Source of the DNA: an uncultured Pelagibacteraceae bacterium
GTDB taxonomy: Bacteria > Pseudomonadota > Alphaproteobacteria > Pelagibacterales > Pelagibacteraceae
Assembly (NCBI GenBank): GCA_902619495.1
Contig: CACNEM010000001.1
Location: 1-64,000 of the forward strand
Length of the DNA: 64,000 nt
Direction of reading: 5' to 3'
Below, piece by piece: positions 10,167 to 22,744 of the stretch (position 1 is the first letter of the stretch; each line of letters starts with the position of its first letter). A program made the position numbers and the translations under genes. A model generated the notes under the pieces. The model saw nothing but the letters and a program-made list of their open reading frames with translations, ran no database searches and was not told the origin of the DNA.

Positions 10167-10580
10167 ATGGCATTCAAATTTAACCGCTCAAGAAATGAAC
10201 CGATGAGTGAGATTAATGTTACGCCATTTGTAGATGTGATGTTGGTGCTTTTAATCATTTTTATGGTTACCGCCCCACTATTGACAGTTGGTGTTCAAGT
10301 TGACTTACCTGAGTCCGCAGCTGACTCCTTGCCAGACGACCAAGAACCATTAACAATTAGTATTAATTCTAAAGGTGAGATCTATATCCAGGAGCATCAA
10401 GTAACATATCAAAAAATGGTTCCAAAATTACTTGCAATTGCAAAAAATAGAACTGATACAAGAATTTATGTAAGAGGTGATAAAAATATTAATTATGGAA
10501 GAGTTTTAGAAGTTATGGGAACTTTATCTGGAGCTGGTTTTTCAAAAGTTGCCCTTATTTCGGAACCTTACAAAAATTAG
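10167..10580 (+). CDS. tolR: TolR
   Basis: MSEINVTPFVDVMLVLLIIFMVTAPLLTVGVQVDLPE. Confidence 0.95.
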   Translation: MAFKFNRSRNEPMSEINVTPFVDVMLVLLIIFMVTAPLLTVGVQVDLPESAADSLPDDQEPLTISINSKGEIYIQEHQVTYQKMVPKLLAIAKNRTDTRIYVRGDKNINYGRVLEVMGTLSGAGFSKVALISEPYKN

Positions 10581-10588
10581 GATGAAAT

Positions 10589-11398
10589 ATGATAAGAAGT
10601 TTGTTTTATTCAATTACTTTTCATTCAGCGATGATTTTGTTAACTGTATTAACACTTCCCTTCATGCTTAGAGAACCAATAGACCTACCACCAATAGTTT
10701 CAGTCGAATTAATTCAAATATCTGACAAAACTAATATCCCATATGCTCCAAAAGCAAGGAAAATAATTGAAGAAAAGAAGAAAAAAGAGGAGGAAAGAGT
10801 CGTTTCAGAGCAAGCACCCCCTGCTGCAAAAGCAAAAGAAAAACCAGATAGAATCCCATTACCAAATGAGGAGAAAGAAGAAAAGAAAATTATAAAAAAA
10901 AAACAAAATCCAGAAGAGGTCAAGCCCCAAATTAGACAATCCTCTGAATTTGAAAAAAAAGAAATTATTGACACTAATCAGATAGCAGCCTTAATTGATA
11001 AGGCAAAAGAAGTTGAAGCAGTAAAAAGGGAAGATAAAAACAAGATTACTCAGAGTAGTAGGAAAAACTCTTTTGCTACTGGTCTTACTTTATCTCAGGA
11101 AGATGCATTAAGAGCTCAAATTTTTGGTTGTTGGAGTGTTCCATTAGGCCTACCTTATGATCAAAATTTATTGGTAAGAATAAAATTACAACTAAAAAAA
11201 GATGGCACAATATTAAAATCTGAAATACTTGACCATGAAAGAATGAATAGACCGGGTCAAAAATTTTACAAAGTTTTAGCTGAAAGTGCATTAAGAGCAG
11301 TTAGACTATGCCAACCATTAAAAGTACCTCCAACTGGGTATGACAAATGGAAAGATTTACAACTTAACTTCAATCCAACTGAAATGTTGAAAGGATAA
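10589..11398 (+). CDS. tolA: TolA-like periplasmic linker protein
   Basis: N-terminal TM, charged K/E-rich middle, C-terminal domain ([28 protein letters not shown]); lies between tolR and tolB. Confidence 0.88.
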   Translation: MIRSLFYSITFHSAMILLTVLTLPFMLREPIDLPPIVSVELIQISDKTNIPYAPKARKIIEEKKKKEEERVVSEQAPPAAKAKEKPDRIPLPNEEKEEKKIIKKKQNPEEVKPQIRQSSEFEKKEIIDTNQIAALIDKAKEVEAVKREDKNKITQSSRKNSFATGLTLSQEDALRAQIFGCWSVPLGLPYDQNLLVRIKLQLKKDGTILKSEILDHERMNRPGQKFYKVLAESALRAVRLCQPLKVPPTGYDKWKDLQLNFNPTEMLKG

Positions 11399-11399
11399 T

Positions 11400-12737
11400 A
11401 TGAGGATATTAATTTTAATATTTTTTTTAAATTTGTTTGTAAGTCACAAAGCTTTAGCTCTAATCGAAATTGACATCACTAGGGGAAATTTAGATCCTTT
11501 ACCTATCGCAGTTTCACCTTTGCATGTCGATGTGAAATCTGAAGAGTATAAAGATATTAAAGTTAAAGAACTTGGCGACAATATATCTAAAATTATAGAG
11601 AAAAATTTTAGAAATACAGGTTTATTTAATCCTTTAAAGAAAGATGCATTTGTTCAAAAACCAGATATCGCACATTTAAAACCAAGATTTGAAGACTGGA
11701 GGTTGATTAAGGCTCAAGCATTAGTAACGGGGAAACTTTTAGTAAAAGGCGAAAAACTAAAAGTAGAATTTAGACTTTGGGACTTAACAGCCGCAAAGGA
11801 AATTACCGCCCTTGCATTTACTACAACGCCATCAAACTGGAGAAGAGTAGCACACATAATTTCTGATAAAATATATGAAAGACTCACAGGTGAGGAAGGT
11901 TATTTTGATACGAGAATTATATATGTTGCTGAGAGCGGTCCAAAAAATCAAAGGATTAAAAAATTAGCAATCATGGATCAAGATGGAGCTAATACAAAAT
12001 ATTTAACTCTAGGTAATGAATTGGTATTAACACCAAGATTTAATCCTACCAATCAAATGGTGACTTACATGTCCTACTTCAGAAACATGCCTAGAGTTTA
12101 TTTACTTGATATAGAAACAGGAACTCAAGAAATTGTAGGAAACTTTCCTGGTATGACATTTGCCCCAAGGTTTTCTCCTGACGGCAAAAAAATTATAATG
12201 AGTTTTGCTAAAGACGGAAACTCAGATATTTATACTATGGAATTAGAATCTCGAATAGTTGAGAGGATAACAGAACATTCTTCGATTGATACCTCACCTT
12301 CATTTTCTCCAGACGGAAAGTTTATTGCATTTAATTCAGATAGGAGTGGACTGCAACAGATCTATATTATGAGAAGTGATGGTAGTAATGTAAAAAGAAT
12401 TACATTTGGAAAAGGAATTTACGGAACACCTGTTTGGTCTCCTAGAGGAGATTTAATAGCATTTACAAAAATGCATAAAGGAAGATTTTACATTGGTGTT
12501 ATGAGAACTGATGGCACTGGAGAAAGATTGTTAACGGAGAATTACTACCAAGAAGCACCGTCATGGTCGCCCAATGGAAGAGTTTTAGTATTTTATAGAG
12601 AAACTAAAGCAGGGGACAAAGGAGAGGGATTTACCGCGAAATTATGGTCTATAGATATTACAGGATATAACGAGAGAAGACTTTCCACGAAAACCGACGC
12701 TTCAGACCCATCTTGGTCCTCTTTATTAACTAAGTGA
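11400..12737 (+). CDS. tolB: Tol-Pal beta-propeller protein TolB
   Basis: Repeated FSPDGK / WSPRGD / WSPNGR propeller motifs; N-terminal signal sequence. Confidence 0.95.
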   Translation: MRILILIFFLNLFVSHKALALIEIDITRGNLDPLPIAVSPLHVDVKSEEYKDIKVKELGDNISKIIEKNFRNTGLFNPLKKDAFVQKPDIAHLKPRFEDWRLIKAQALVTGKLLVKGEKLKVEFRLWDLTAAKEITALAFTTTPSNWRRVAHIISDKIYERLTGEEGYFDTRIIYVAESGPKNQRIKKLAIMDQDGANTKYLTLGNELVLTPRFNPTNQMVTYMSYFRNMPRVYLLDIETGTQEIVGNFPGMTFAPRFSPDGKKIIMSFAKDGNSDIYTMELESRIVERITEHSSIDTSPSFSPDGKFIAFNSDRSGLQQIYIMRSDGSNVKRITFGKGIYGTPVWSPRGDLIAFTKMHKGRFYIGVMRTDGTGERLLTENYYQEAPSWSPNGRVLVFYRETKAGDKGEGFTAKLWSIDITGYNERRLSTKTDASDPSWSSLLTK

Positions 12738-12812
12738 GGTTGAATTTTATGTAAAATATACTTGAATAACTTTAAATAATTTGAAATAACCACATTAAAC
12801 CTAGGGGAAAAA

Positions 12813-13289
12813 ATGACATTAAAAACGAATTTAAAAAACATATTACTAGTAATTTTTACTACATTAGTTCTTAGCGCATGTTCTACCGCTAAGAAATCTG
12901 GCGATATTGACGGAGATGTTTACACTGGTAAGGAAACAGTTGAATATTTAGCTTCAGGAGTTCCAGATAGAGTATTTTTTGCTACTAACAAATCATCTTT
13001 AACGACTAAATCAAGAGAGACATTAAGAAAGCAAGCTACTTTCTTACGAAAGAATAAAAAACTTAATGTTACTATTGAAGGTCACGCAGATGAAAGAGGT
13101 ACAAGAGAGTACAACTTAGCATTAGGTGAAAGAAGAGCTAATGCAGCAAGAGATTATTTAATGACATATGGAATTTCAGGTAAAAGAATATCTGTAATAA
13201 GTTATGGAAAAGAAAAGCCTGTAAATCCTAAGTCATCACCGATATCTTGGTCTCAAAACAGAAGATCTGTAACGGTTAAAGTTAATTAA
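12813..13289 (+). CDS. pal: Peptidoglycan-associated lipoprotein Pal
   Basis: Lipobox-like LVLSACS; OmpA-like VTIEGHADERGTREYNLALGERRANAARDYL. Confidence 0.95.
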   Translation: MTLKTNLKNILLVIFTTLVLSACSTAKKSGDIDGDVYTGKETVEYLASGVPDRVFFATNKSSLTTKSRETLRKQATFLRKNKKLNVTIEGHADERGTREYNLALGERRANAARDYLMTYGISGKRISVISYGKEKPVNPKSSPISWSQNRRSVTVKVN

Positions 13290-13312
13290 TAAATAAAAAT
13301 TTAGATTTTATT

Positions 13313-13348
13313 GACCCCTTGATAGAAATATTAAGGGGTCTTTTTTTT
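13313..13348 (+). terminator. Rho-independent terminator after pal
   Basis: GACCCCTT-(12 nt loop)-AAGGGGTC followed by TTTTTTTT. Confidence 0.9.
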
Positions 13349-13375
13349 GCCATTTTATCTAAATAAAAAAGAATC

Positions 13376-14335
13376 ATGCGTAATTATATTAAATTCATTA
13401 AACATACACTTTTATATTTATTAATTTTTTTTAGTCATTTAAATGCTGAACAAGAAGAAATTTATCTTCAATCAATTTCAGATCAGATCCAGGTAATTAC
13501 AAAAGACCTTAAGACTTTAGAAAAAGCAGTTTATCAAAAATCAGATGTCAATAATAAGTCTTCCATAAACTCCTTAAAGTCTGATGGATTAAACGAAGAT
13601 ATATTAACAAAACATTTATTAAAATTAAATGAAATTGAAGATCAATTTAGAGAACTGACTAATAAATTTGAAGAGGTGAGTTTTAAATTAGATAAATTAT
13701 CAACTCGAGTTACAAAAATTCAATCAGATAATCAATTAAGATTTACAGATTTAGAAAATAATTCACCAGTAGTTAAAGAAAAGAAGAAAAATATTTTACC
13801 AGGCACAAGTAAACCACAAGATTTCGGAGCAACACCAAGCTATCAAACCTCAAGCTTACCAAATCAACAGACTATAAATTCAGTCGAAAGTGCTAAAACA
13901 GTAATTACTGAGGAGCCAGAGAAAAAAGATTCACTCCTTCCAAATAAAGTTGCTGAGGAACAATATGAATTTGCAGTCAGTTTTATGAAAATCGGAGATT
14001 ATGAAACTGCTGAGTTTGCTTTAAAAGAATTTATAGAAAAAAATAAAGATCATGACCTTGCTGGAAGTGCACAATATTGGTACGGAGAAACATTTCGAAT
14101 AAGACAATTATACTCTGACGCGGCCACTGCTTATTTGGATGGATATCAAAATTATCCAAAAAGTAAAAAAGCTCCAGACAACCTTTTAAAATTAGGTATT
14201 ACAATGGTTCAACTTGGTGAAAAAGATCAAGGTTGTAAAATGATATCTGGGCTGAAAAAAGAATACCCAAAAGCTAGCAAGTCTGTGTTACAAAAAGCTC
14301 AATATGAGCAAAAAAAATTCAAGTGTAAGTCTTAA
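13376..14335 (+). CDS. Tol-Pal system protein CpoB/YbgF (coiled coil + TPR)
   Basis: N-terminal coiled coil; AEEQYEFAVSFMKIGDYETAEFALKEFIEKNKDHDLAGSAQYWYGETFRIRQLYSDAATAYLDGYQNYPKSKKAPDNLLKLGITM. Confidence 0.9.
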   Translation: MRNYIKFIKHTLLYLLIFFSHLNAEQEEIYLQSISDQIQVITKDLKTLEKAVYQKSDVNNKSSINSLKSDGLNEDILTKHLLKLNEIEDQFRELTNKFEEVSFKLDKLSTRVTKIQSDNQLRFTDLENNSPVVKEKKKNILPGTSKPQDFGATPSYQTSSLPNQQTINSVESAKTVITEEPEKKDSLLPNKVAEEQYEFAVSFMKIGDYETAEFALKEFIEKNKDHDLAGSAQYWYGETFRIRQLYSDAATAYLDGYQNYPKSKKAPDNLLKLGITMVQLGEKDQGCKMISGLKKEYPKASKSVLQKAQYEQKKFKCKS

Positions 14336-15323
14336 ACAGCTCTTTAAAGACAAAGAGGAGTTTTCAAATATTTTTTCGAATTTCTTCAAAAGAATTTCGG
14401 ATTATAAAAAAAAATCATTTGTAGTAGCAGTTTCTGGTGGACCAGACAGCTTAGCTTTAGCCGGTTTAACAAAGGCATATAGTTATGTCAAAAAAACTAA
14501 GTTTCATTATATTTTAATTAATCATAATATTAGAAAAAATTCATCTAAAGAGGCAAAACAAGTTAAAAGTTTGTTAAAAAGAAAAAAAATAAATCTAATA
14601 ATTATTTCAAATAAAAAAAAAATTGACCGAAATATTCAAGGACAAGCCAGAGAAATAAGGTATAATTTGATTAAAAGGTTTTGTAATTCAAAAAAAACTC
14701 ATGCAATTTTAACAGCACATAACTTAGAGGATCAAGTAGAGACTTTTTTAATCAGGCTTTCAAGGGGAAGTGGGCTGACAGGCCTTTCCTCAATGAAAAA
14801 AATAAGTAAAATTAGCGATACGATTAATCTTTATAGACCTTTATTAGATGTTAAAAAAGAAGTTCTTATCAAAATTTCAAAAGAAGTTTTTGGTAAATAT
14901 TTTAAAGATCCATCTAATAAAGACATTAAATTTTTGAGAACAAAAATCAGAGGTTTAAAAAAGCCATTAGAACGAAGTGGAATAAAATATGATCAAATCA
15001 TAAAATCAATAAATAATTTAGCTTCAAGTAAAGAAACTTTAGATGAATATTTTGAAAAAATTTATAAAAACTTAACTACTAAAAATGGTTCGTCAATATT
15101 TGTGGATTTAAAAAAATTTAAAAGATTAAATAAAGATATAAAAATCGATTTGATTAATAAATCAATTAAAAAACTTAAGAGCAATTATTATAATCTTAGA
15201 GCGAGAAAAGTAGAAAATTTGATAAAAAAGATACAAAGTAAAAATTTCCATAAATCCACACTTGGAGGATGTATCTTTTTCAAAGAAAAAGATAAATTAC
15301 GTTTAAAGGTAGAAAAAACTTAA
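14304..15323 (+). CDS. tilS: tRNA(Ile)-lysidine synthase
   Basis: VVAVSGGPDSLALAGL PP-loop; INHNIRKNSSKEA; TAHNLEDQVETFLIRLSRGSGLTGLSSM. Confidence 0.93.
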   Translation: MSKKNSSVSLKQLFKDKEEFSNIFSNFFKRISDYKKKSFVVAVSGGPDSLALAGLTKAYSYVKKTKFHYILINHNIRKNSSKEAKQVKSLLKRKKINLIIISNKKKIDRNIQGQAREIRYNLIKRFCNSKKTHAILTAHNLEDQVETFLIRLSRGSGLTGLSSMKKISKISDTINLYRPLLDVKKEVLIKISKEVFGKYFKDPSNKDIKFLRTKIRGLKKPLERSGIKYDQIIKSINNLASSKETLDEYFEKIYKNLTTKNGSSIFVDLKKFKRLNKDIKIDLINKSIKKLKSNYYNLRARKVENLIKKIQSKNFHKSTLGGCIFFKEKDKLRLKVEKT

Positions 15324-15421
15324 ATTTTCAAGGAAATATGGGTTATAATTTGTCTTATTTACAACGTATTAATTATTAAACTATACTTGTAGAAAAAAAA
15401 TAAATGATTATTTAATTAAAT

Positions 15422-17317
15422 ATGAACGTTAAAAACTTAATAATGTGGGTCATAATAGTCTTACTTTCTGTAGGTCTATTCAATATGTTTCAGGACCCTA
15501 ATAAGATCAGTTCTGAGAGAAATACTCTTCCGTTTTCAAATTTCTTAAATGAAGTAGAGGCAGGTAGGGTTGTGGAAGTAAAAATTCAAGGTAATAACAT
15601 TTCAGGTGTATTAGCTGACGGTAAAAATTTTAAAACATACTCTCCAAACTATCCCGAGTTAGTTGATAAACTATCATCAAAAGGTGTAAGTATTAATGCT
15701 TCACCTCAAGAAGATAAGATGCCTTCACTCCTAGGTATTTTGCTATCTTGGTTTCCAATGCTTTTACTTATTGGTGTTTGGATATTTTTTATGCGACAAA
15801 TGCAAGGTGGAAAAGGTGGAGCCATGGGTTTTGGAAGATCCAAAGCAAAACTTCTTAATGAGGCGCAAGGAAAAGTAACTTTTAATGATGTTGCTGGAGT
15901 AGAGGAAGCAAAAGAAGAAGTCGAAGAAATTGTCGAATTTTTAAAAGATCCAAAAAAATTTAGTAGATTGGGAGGCAAAATTCCAAAAGGTGCTTTGTTA
16001 ATCGGACCACCAGGAACTGGAAAAACTTTACTGGCAAAAGCCATAGCAGGTGAAGCAAACGTTCCTTTTTTCTCAATATCAGGATCAGACTTTGTTGAGA
16101 TGTTTGTAGGTGTAGGAGCATCAAGAGTAAGAGATATGTTTGAACAAGGAAAGAAACATTCTCCGTGTATAATTTTTATAGATGAAATCGATGCTGTAGG
16201 AAGAAGTAGAGGAGCAGGTTTAGGCGGTGGAAATGATGAGAGAGAGCAAACTTTAAACCAACTTTTAGTAGAGATGGATGGTTTTGATACGAATGAAGGA
16301 ATTATATTAATCGCGGCAACTAATAGACCTGATGTTTTAGATCCAGCATTACTAAGGCCAGGAAGGTTTGATAGACAGGTTGTTGTAGGTAACCCAGATA
16401 TAATTGGAAGAGAAGCAATTTTAAAAGTTCATGTAAAAAAAATTAGCACAGGTCCGGATGTTAAATTAAGAACTATAGCTCGAGGAACCCCAGGTTTTTC
16501 AGGAGCAGATTTAGCAAACTTAATAAATGAGTCAGCTTTACTTGCTGCAAGAAAAAACAAAAGAGTTGTTACAATGTCAGATATTGAGGAGGCTAAAGAT
16601 AAAGTAATGATGGGTGCTGAAAGAAGATCTATGGTGATGTCCGAGGATGAAAAAAAATTAACCGCTTACCACGAAGGAGGCCATGCTATAGTTGCATTAA
16701 ATGAAAAGGCATCTGACCCCATTCATAAAGCAACAATCATTCCTAGAGGTAGAGCATTGGGTATGGTTATGCGACTACCTGAAAGAGATCAACTGTCAGT
16801 TACGAGAGAAAAAATGCACGCAGATATAGCTGTTGCTATGGGTGGAAGAATAGCAGAAGAAATAATTTTTGGTCATGATAAAGTTACATCTGGTGCTTCT
16901 TCAGATATTGATATGGTAACAAAAATGGCAAAAAATATGGTTACCAAATATGGTATGAGCACAGAACTAGGAACAATAGCCTATGGAGAAAATGAGGAAG
17001 AAGTATTTTTAGGAAGATCAGTTACTAGACAACAAAATATGTCAGAGGAAACTGCAAAAAAAATTGATGAAGAGGTTAAAAAAATAGTTGATAAAGGTTA
17101 TGAAAGAGCAAGAAATATTTTAAACGAAAAGATAGACGACTTACATAAAATAGCTAAAGCTTTACTTATTTATGAGACTTTGTCGGGTGACGAAATAAGA
17201 GATTTAATTTTAAAGAATATTAAACCTACGAGATCATTTAAAGACGAAGAAAACGACGATGGCAAATCGGCATCGGCATTAGGTTCACTTGGGTTAAAGC
17301 CAAAACCAGCAATTTAA
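15422..17317 (+). CDS. ftsH: ATP-dependent zinc metalloprotease FtsH
   Basis: [39 protein letters not shown] and HEGGHA zinc site. Confidence 0.97.
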   Translation: MNVKNLIMWVIIVLLSVGLFNMFQDPNKISSERNTLPFSNFLNEVEAGRVVEVKIQGNNISGVLADGKNFKTYSPNYPELVDKLSSKGVSINASPQEDKMPSLLGILLSWFPMLLLIGVWIFFMRQMQGGKGGAMGFGRSKAKLLNEAQGKVTFNDVAGVEEAKEEVEEIVEFLKDPKKFSRLGGKIPKGALLIGPPGTGKTLLAKAIAGEANVPFFSISGSDFVEMFVGVGASRVRDMFEQGKKHSPCIIFIDEIDAVGRSRGAGLGGGNDEREQTLNQLLVEMDGFDTNEGIILIAATNRPDVLDPALLRPGRFDRQVVVGNPDIIGREAILKVHVKKISTGPDVKLRTIARGTPGFSGADLANLINESALLAARKNKRVVTMSDIEEAKDKVMMGAERRSMVMSEDEKKLTAYHEGGHAIVALNEKASDPIHKATIIPRGRALGMVMRLPERDQLSVTREKMHADIAVAMGGRIAEEIIFGHDKVTSGASSDIDMVTKMAKNMVTKYGMSTELGTIAYGENEEEVFLGRSVTRQQNMSEETAKKIDEEVKKIVDKGYERARNILNEKIDDLHKIAKALLIYETLSGDEIRDLILKNIKPTRSFKDEENDDGKSASALGSLGLKPKPAI

Positions 17318-17322
17318 TTATA

Positions 17323-18387
17323 ATGGTCAAATATTACACTCGTGCGTGTAATTTTTATTATGGTACTCATGCTAAAATTTTAATTAAAAAAAGAAAAGCG
17401 CTCCCTCTTTGTGGTAATAAACAAATTTGTTTTGATAGTGTTGAAATTTTCATAAGAAAGAATAAAAAAATTAGTAGCAAAATTGTAAGTTTATCGAATC
17501 TCAAAAATCTTAACATAACCCAAGTAAAAAAGGTTAAAAAAGACTTAAAAAAAATAACATCAAAGAGAAAAAATTTTCTCAAACATGTGGATTTTTCAAA
17601 ACCATCAATTATGGGTATTTTAAATATGACTCCTGATAGTTTTTCAGATGGTGGTAAATTTAATAAAGGCAAAAAATCATTTAAACATATTTCAAAATTA
17701 ATAAAATCTGGCGCAGAAATAATTGATGTTGGGGGAGAGTCGACAAGACCTGGTTCAAAAACAATTGACCCAATAATCGAATGGAAAAGAGTTAAAAAGG
17801 TAATTAAAGTATTTAAAAAAAAATATAAAAGTGTTTGTCTATCAATAGATACAAGAAAATCAGATATAATGATAAAAAGTATTAATTGTGGTGCAGATTT
17901 AATAAACGATGTTTCTGGATTTGAGTATGATCTCTCATCTTCAAAAAAAATAAAAAAATATAAAATTTCAAAAGTTCTTCATCATATGAGAGGCACCCCT
18001 GATATTATGCAAATAAATCCAAAATATAAGAATGTCCTTCTAGATATTTACGATTTTTTTGAACAAAGCTTAAAAAATAAATTTAGTGATAAAAAAATCA
18101 TTGTTGATCCTGGGATAGGTTTTGGTAAGTCTTTGAAACATAATTTGACTTTAATTTCTAAAATATCTCTGTTTCATAGTTTAGGTTTACCTATTTTAGT
18201 TGGTACATCTAGAAAAAGATTTATAGGTCAAATATCTGGAAAAAATGATAGTAAGGATCGAATTGGCGGTACTTTAGCATCTATTCTTTTTTTGTTGTCC
18301 CAAGGAGTACAGATATTTAGAGTCCATAATGTAAATGAGATAAAACAAGGAATTTTAATTTATAAAAAATTTTTATTAAATCAATGA
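17323..18387 (+). CDS. folP: Dihydropteroate synthase with ~95-aa N-terminal extension
   Basis: SIMGILNMTPDSFSDGGKF, IDVGGESTRPGS, INDVSGF and DPGIGFGKS. Confidence 0.92.
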   Translation: MVKYYTRACNFYYGTHAKILIKKRKALPLCGNKQICFDSVEIFIRKNKKISSKIVSLSNLKNLNITQVKKVKKDLKKITSKRKNFLKHVDFSKPSIMGILNMTPDSFSDGGKFNKGKKSFKHISKLIKSGAEIIDVGGESTRPGSKTIDPIIEWKRVKKVIKVFKKKYKSVCLSIDTRKSDIMIKSINCGADLINDVSGFEYDLSSSKKIKKYKISKVLHHMRGTPDIMQINPKYKNVLLDIYDFFEQSLKNKFSDKKIIVDPGIGFGKSLKHNLTLISKISLFHSLGLPILVGTSRKRFIGQISGKNDSKDRIGGTLASILFLLSQGVQIFRVHNVNEIKQGILIYKKFLLNQ

Positions 18388-19715
18388 AGAACAAGTATTT
18401 CGGAACAGACGGTATCAGAGGAACAGTTAATAGTGGAAACATCACCGGAGAAAAATTTTTTAAATTTGGTTTGGCTTCTGGAACCTATTTTAAAAACCAA
18501 AAAAAAAATAAGCAAATCGCGATTATTGCAAAAGATACAAGATTATCTGGATATACTCTGGAACCAGCATTAGTTTCTGGTTTGGTATCCGGAGGAATGC
18601 ATGTTTTTACTCTTGGACCATTACCTACTAACGGATTAGCTATGCTTACAAAAATGATGAAAGCTAATATGGGTATAATGATAACTGCATCGCATAACCC
18701 CTATCATGATAATGGATTAAAATTATTCGGGCCTGATGGGATGAAATTATCAAACAAAATTGAAAAAAAAATAGAAAAATTGATAGACTCTAAGATAACG
18801 AAACAACTAACAAATCCAAAGTTACTAGGAAGAGTAAAAAGATTAGAGGACGGAAATGAAAGATATATCAAAATATTAAAAAATAATTTCCCTTCAAACT
18901 TTAATTTAAAAGGATTAAAAATAGTTCTAGATTGTGCTAATGGAGCCTCATATAAAGCTGCACCAAAACTTTTAAAAGAGCTTGGTGCAAAAGTTTTTTC
19001 AATGGGTGTAACGCCAAACGGGCTAAATATAAATGATAAATGCGGCTCTACCTATCCCTTAAAAATAAAATCAGCAGTAAAAAGGCATAAAGCACATATC
19101 GGTATTTCATTTGATGGAGATGCAGATAGAATTATTATGTGTGACGAAAATGGTAAAATTATAAATGGAGATCAAATAATTGCTATGCTTGCACGAAGAT
19201 GGAAGTCAAAAAAAATATTAAAAGGAGGAGTAGTAGGAACAATAATGTCTAACTACGGCTTAGAAAAATTTTTAAAAAGAGAAAAGATAAAATTTTTTAG
19301 ATCGAAAGTAGGAGATAGATATGTAAAAGAAAAAATGAAAAAATTAAAGTTTAATCTGGGAGGTGAACAATCCGGCCACATAATTTTGGGTAAATTTGCA
19401 ACTACAGGAGACGGTCTCTTGGTTGCTTTAGAAATCTTGTTTTCATTGAGGAAAAGAAATAAAGCAAGTGAACTATTAAATCTTTTCAAACCTCTACCCC
19501 AGGTATTAGAAAATATTTTTGTTAAAGATAAAGAAATTATACGAAGGCCAAAGTGTAAAGCGGCTATAAAAAAAGCAATAAGTCTTATGGGTAATAAGGG
19601 AAGAATTTTGGTAAGAAAGTCTGGCACAGAGCCAATGATTAGAATTATGGCAGAGTCTAACGATAAAAGACTTATTTTAAAAAGTATAAGACTAATAAAA
19701 AAATCAATCAAATAA
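18384..19715 (+). CDS. glmM: Phosphoglucosamine mutase
   Basis: KYFGTDGIRGTVN, GIMITASHNPYHDNGLKLFG, SFDGDADRII and RKSGTEPMIRIM. Confidence 0.95.
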   Translation: MKNKYFGTDGIRGTVNSGNITGEKFFKFGLASGTYFKNQKKNKQIAIIAKDTRLSGYTLEPALVSGLVSGGMHVFTLGPLPTNGLAMLTKMMKANMGIMITASHNPYHDNGLKLFGPDGMKLSNKIEKKIEKLIDSKITKQLTNPKLLGRVKRLEDGNERYIKILKNNFPSNFNLKGLKIVLDCANGASYKAAPKLLKELGAKVFSMGVTPNGLNINDKCGSTYPLKIKSAVKRHKAHIGISFDGDADRIIMCDENGKIINGDQIIAMLARRWKSKKILKGGVVGTIMSNYGLEKFLKREKIKFFRSKVGDRYVKEKMKKLKFNLGGEQSGHIILGKFATTGDGLLVALEILFSLRKRNKASELLNLFKPLPQVLENIFVKDKEIIRRPKCKAAIKKAISLMGNKGRILVRKSGTEPMIRIMAESNDKRLILKSIRLIKKSIK

Positions 19716-19716
19716 C

Positions 19717-20532
19717 TTGAAACCTATTTCAAAAATTTTAATTATAGCTGGTTCAGACTCATCTGGGGGTGCCGGTATTCAAGCAGATATAAAAACCGTC
19801 ACAGCTCTGGGTAGTTATGCAATGACCGCAATTACTGCAATAACATCTCAAAATACTACTGGAGTTAATTCTGTTTTTCCTGTGACTCCAAGTGAAATTA
19901 AAAATCAAATAATTTTTACGTGCAAAGACTTAAAACCAGATGCTGTAAAAATAGGCATGTTATACTCCACTGAAGTTATATTACAAATTATTGAAGCTCT
20001 AAAAAAAATTAAAGCAAAAAATATTATTTTAGATCCGGTAATGGTAGCTAAAGGAGGTGCTAGACTTATAAACAATTCTGCAATAAAAACTCTAAAGAAT
20101 AAATTGATTAAAAAAACAGAGTTAATAACACCTAATATTCCTGAAGCTGAGGTTCTAACAAAGTTAAAGATAAAAAATATCGATGATATGATTAATTCAG
20201 GAAAAATATTAATTAAATTAGGCGCTAAAAATGTTTTGATAAAAGGTGGGCATAAAAGTTCAATGCAAATCGAAGATGTTTTTATAAATAAGAGAGAAAT
20301 TAAAATTTTTAAAAATAAAAAAATTAAGACTAAAAATACTCATGGTACGGGCTGCACATTATCAAGTGCAATTACAACATTTTTATCATGTGGAAAACCC
20401 CTAAAGAAATCTTGTGAATTAGGAATTAAATATGTTAACCAAGCTATAAAATCAAACCTTAATTATGGAAAGGGACACGGTCCAATAAATCATTTGACAT
20501 CGTTTAATATAAAAGGTGAATTTAAAATATGA
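19717..20532 (+). CDS. thiD: Hydroxymethylpyrimidine/phosphomethylpyrimidine kinase
   Basis: [30 protein letters not shown] and [15 protein letters not shown] start. Confidence 0.95.
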   Translation: MKPISKILIIAGSDSSGGAGIQADIKTVTALGSYAMTAITAITSQNTTGVNSVFPVTPSEIKNQIIFTCKDLKPDAVKIGMLYSTEVILQIIEALKKIKAKNIILDPVMVAKGGARLINNSAIKTLKNKLIKKTELITPNIPEAEVLTKLKIKNIDDMINSGKILIKLGAKNVLIKGGHKSSMQIEDVFINKREIKIFKNKKIKTKNTHGTGCTLSSAITTFLSCGKPLKKSCELGIKYVNQAIKSNLNYGKGHGPINHLTSFNIKGEFKI

Positions 20533-21821
20533 ATAACGTAGTTGTAGTAGGTTCTCAGTGGGGAGACGAAGGAAAAGGTAAAATAGTTGATTGGTTATCA
20601 AGTGAAGCTGATGTTGTGGTTCGATTTCAAGGTGGACATAACGCAGGACACACTTTAGTTATTGAGGGAAAAGTATTCAAACTGAGATTACTTCCATCTG
20701 GGATAGTGAGAAAAGGAAAAATTTCTATTTTAGGAAATGGTGTAGTGATTGATCCCTGGGCGCTTTTAAGTGAAATTGAAGAAATAAAAAAACAAGGCAT
20801 AGAAGTTACTCCTGAAAATTTTATGATTTCTGAAAGTGCTTCATTAATACTGCCTTTTCATCAAGAGATGGATGAAATAAGAGAGGATGCAGCAGGTAAA
20901 GAAAAAATTGGAACTACAAGAAGAGGTATAGGACCGTGTTATGAAGATAAAGTTGGAAGAAGGTCAATTAGAGTAATGGATTTAAGATCAGAAAGTAATT
21001 TAGAAAATAGATTGGAAAACGTTTTATCGCACCATAATGCAATTAGAAAAGGTTTAAACAAAAAAATTTATGAAAAATCTGAACTTAAAAAAAAATTATT
21101 AGAAATTGCTCCTGAAATATTAAAATTCGCAAAACCAGTTTGGTTTAAATTAGATGAATTTATGGAAAATAAAAAAAAAATTTTATATGAAGGAGCGCAA
21201 GGAGTTCTTTTAGATGTTGATCATGGGACTTATCCTTACGTTACTTCTTCAAACACTGTTCCAGCTACGGCAGCTACAGGATCAGGTTCAGGTCCCAATA
21301 AAATTAATTATATTTTAGGTATTACAAAAGCATATACAACTAGAGTGGGAAGTGGTCCATTTCCTACTGAGTTAAATAATGAAATCGGAGAAAGTTTAGG
21401 GAGGCGAGGTAAAGAATTTGGTACGGTAACAGCAAGGAAAAGAAGATGTGGCTGGTTTGACGGGGTACTAGTTAGACAAACAATTAAGATTTCAGGAATA
21501 AATGGAATAGCTTTGACTAAACTTGATGTTTTAGATGAACTTGAAGAAATTAAAATGTGCGTACAGTATGAACTAAATGAAAAAAAAATAGACTATTTGC
21601 CAGCTGCTTCAGAAGATCAGTTTAATATTAAGCCTATTTATAAAACATTTAATGGATGGAAATCTAATACACAAGGTGTTCGAAACTTCAAAGATTTACC
21701 TGATAACGCTAAAAGGTATATTCATGCTTTGGAAGATTTTATAGGTGCAAGAATATCAAGTATTTCTACAAGCCCTGAAAGAGACGATACAATTTTGGTT
21801 GAAGATCCTTTTAGTATTTAG
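20529..21821 (+). CDS. purA: Adenylosuccinate synthetase
   Basis: [30 protein letters not shown] and [13 protein letters not shown]. Confidence 0.97.
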   Translation: MNNVVVVGSQWGDEGKGKIVDWLSSEADVVVRFQGGHNAGHTLVIEGKVFKLRLLPSGIVRKGKISILGNGVVIDPWALLSEIEEIKKQGIEVTPENFMISESASLILPFHQEMDEIREDAAGKEKIGTTRRGIGPCYEDKVGRRSIRVMDLRSESNLENRLENVLSHHNAIRKGLNKKIYEKSELKKKLLEIAPEILKFAKPVWFKLDEFMENKKKILYEGAQGVLLDVDHGTYPYVTSSNTVPATAATGSGSGPNKINYILGITKAYTTRVGSGPFPTELNNEIGESLGRRGKEFGTVTARKRRCGWFDGVLVRQTIKISGINGIALTKLDVLDELEEIKMCVQYELNEKKIDYLPAASEDQFNIKPIYKTFNGWKSNTQGVRNFKDLPDNAKRYIHALEDFIGARISSISTSPERDDTILVEDPFSI

Positions 21822-22714
21822 TTTGCGGGAAGCAAATTTCTTGACTTACTTGCATTAATCATAGATTTTTGTAGTTTTTCGAAAGCTTTTGTTTCTATTT
21901 GTCTTATTCTTTCCCTGCTTATTTTGTATTTTTTACTTAATTCTTCCAAAGTCACTGGATTTTCTAATAATCTCCTAGCATTAATAATTTCTCTCTCCCT
22001 CTCATTTAAAATTTTCATTGCACTATCTAACAATTCTTTTTTATCATTAAACTCTTGTTGTTGAGATACGATTAATTCTTGATCTAAACTATCATCAACT
22101 AACCAATCTTGCCATTCTTCTGTCTCTCCTTTTTTAATAGGATCATTCAATGATTTTTCTTGGCCCATCATTCTTCTATTCATATTAATAACTTCTTTAG
22201 AGTCCACATCTAGTCTTTTTGAAATTTCATTTACCTGATCATCTTTAAGATCTCCATCCTGTCCAGGAGCTATTTGATTTTTTATCTTTTTTAAATTAAA
22301 GAAAAGTTTTTTTTGTGCTGTTGTTGTGCCCATTTTAACTAAACTCCAAGACCTTAATACGTACTCTTGAATAGCAGCTTTTATCCACCACATCGCATAT
22401 GTCGCTAACCTAAATCCTTTATCTGGATCAAATTTTTTTACTGCTTGCATTAATCCTATGTTTCCCTCTGAAATCAATTCATTTACTGGTAATCCATATC
22501 CTCTGTAACCCATCGCAATTTTAGCTACTAACCTTAAATGACTAGTCACCAGTTTATGGGCAGATTGTAAATTTCCATTTTCTCTCCAGTTTTTTGCTAA
22601 CATGTATTCTTCCTCTGCATCTAACATTGGAAACTTTTTTATTTGGGCTAAATAAATAGATAGACCTCCGACTGAAGGAGTTGGAAGGTTATTAATTTGA
22701 TTTTTTTCAACCAT
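21818..22714 (-). CDS. rpoH: RNA polymerase sigma-32-type factor
   Basis: [64 protein letters not shown]; RpoH-box region and sigma4 HTH. Confidence 0.95.
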   Translation of the reverse strand: MVEKNQINNLPTPSVGGLSIYLAQIKKFPMLDAEEEYMLAKNWRENGNLQSAHKLVTSHLRLVAKIAMGYRGYGLPVNELISEGNIGLMQAVKKFDPDKGFRLATYAMWWIKAAIQEYVLRSWSLVKMGTTTAQKKLFFNLKKIKNQIAPGQDGDLKDDQVNEISKRLDVDSKEVINMNRRMMGQEKSLNDPIKKGETEEWQDWLVDDSLDQELIVSQQQEFNDKKELLDSAMKILNEREREIINARRLLENPVTLEELSKKYKISRERIRQIETKAFEKLQKSMINASKSRNLLPAN

Positions 22715-22744
22715 ATTAAAGATTTATATATTAATCGTATTTTT

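Noticed and set aside
14304-14335. 32-bp overlap of cpoB and tilS as a possible frameshift error
   Set aside because: Both proteins have intact conserved domains; the overlap is limited to the CpoB C-terminus and TilS N-terminus and fits genome compaction.
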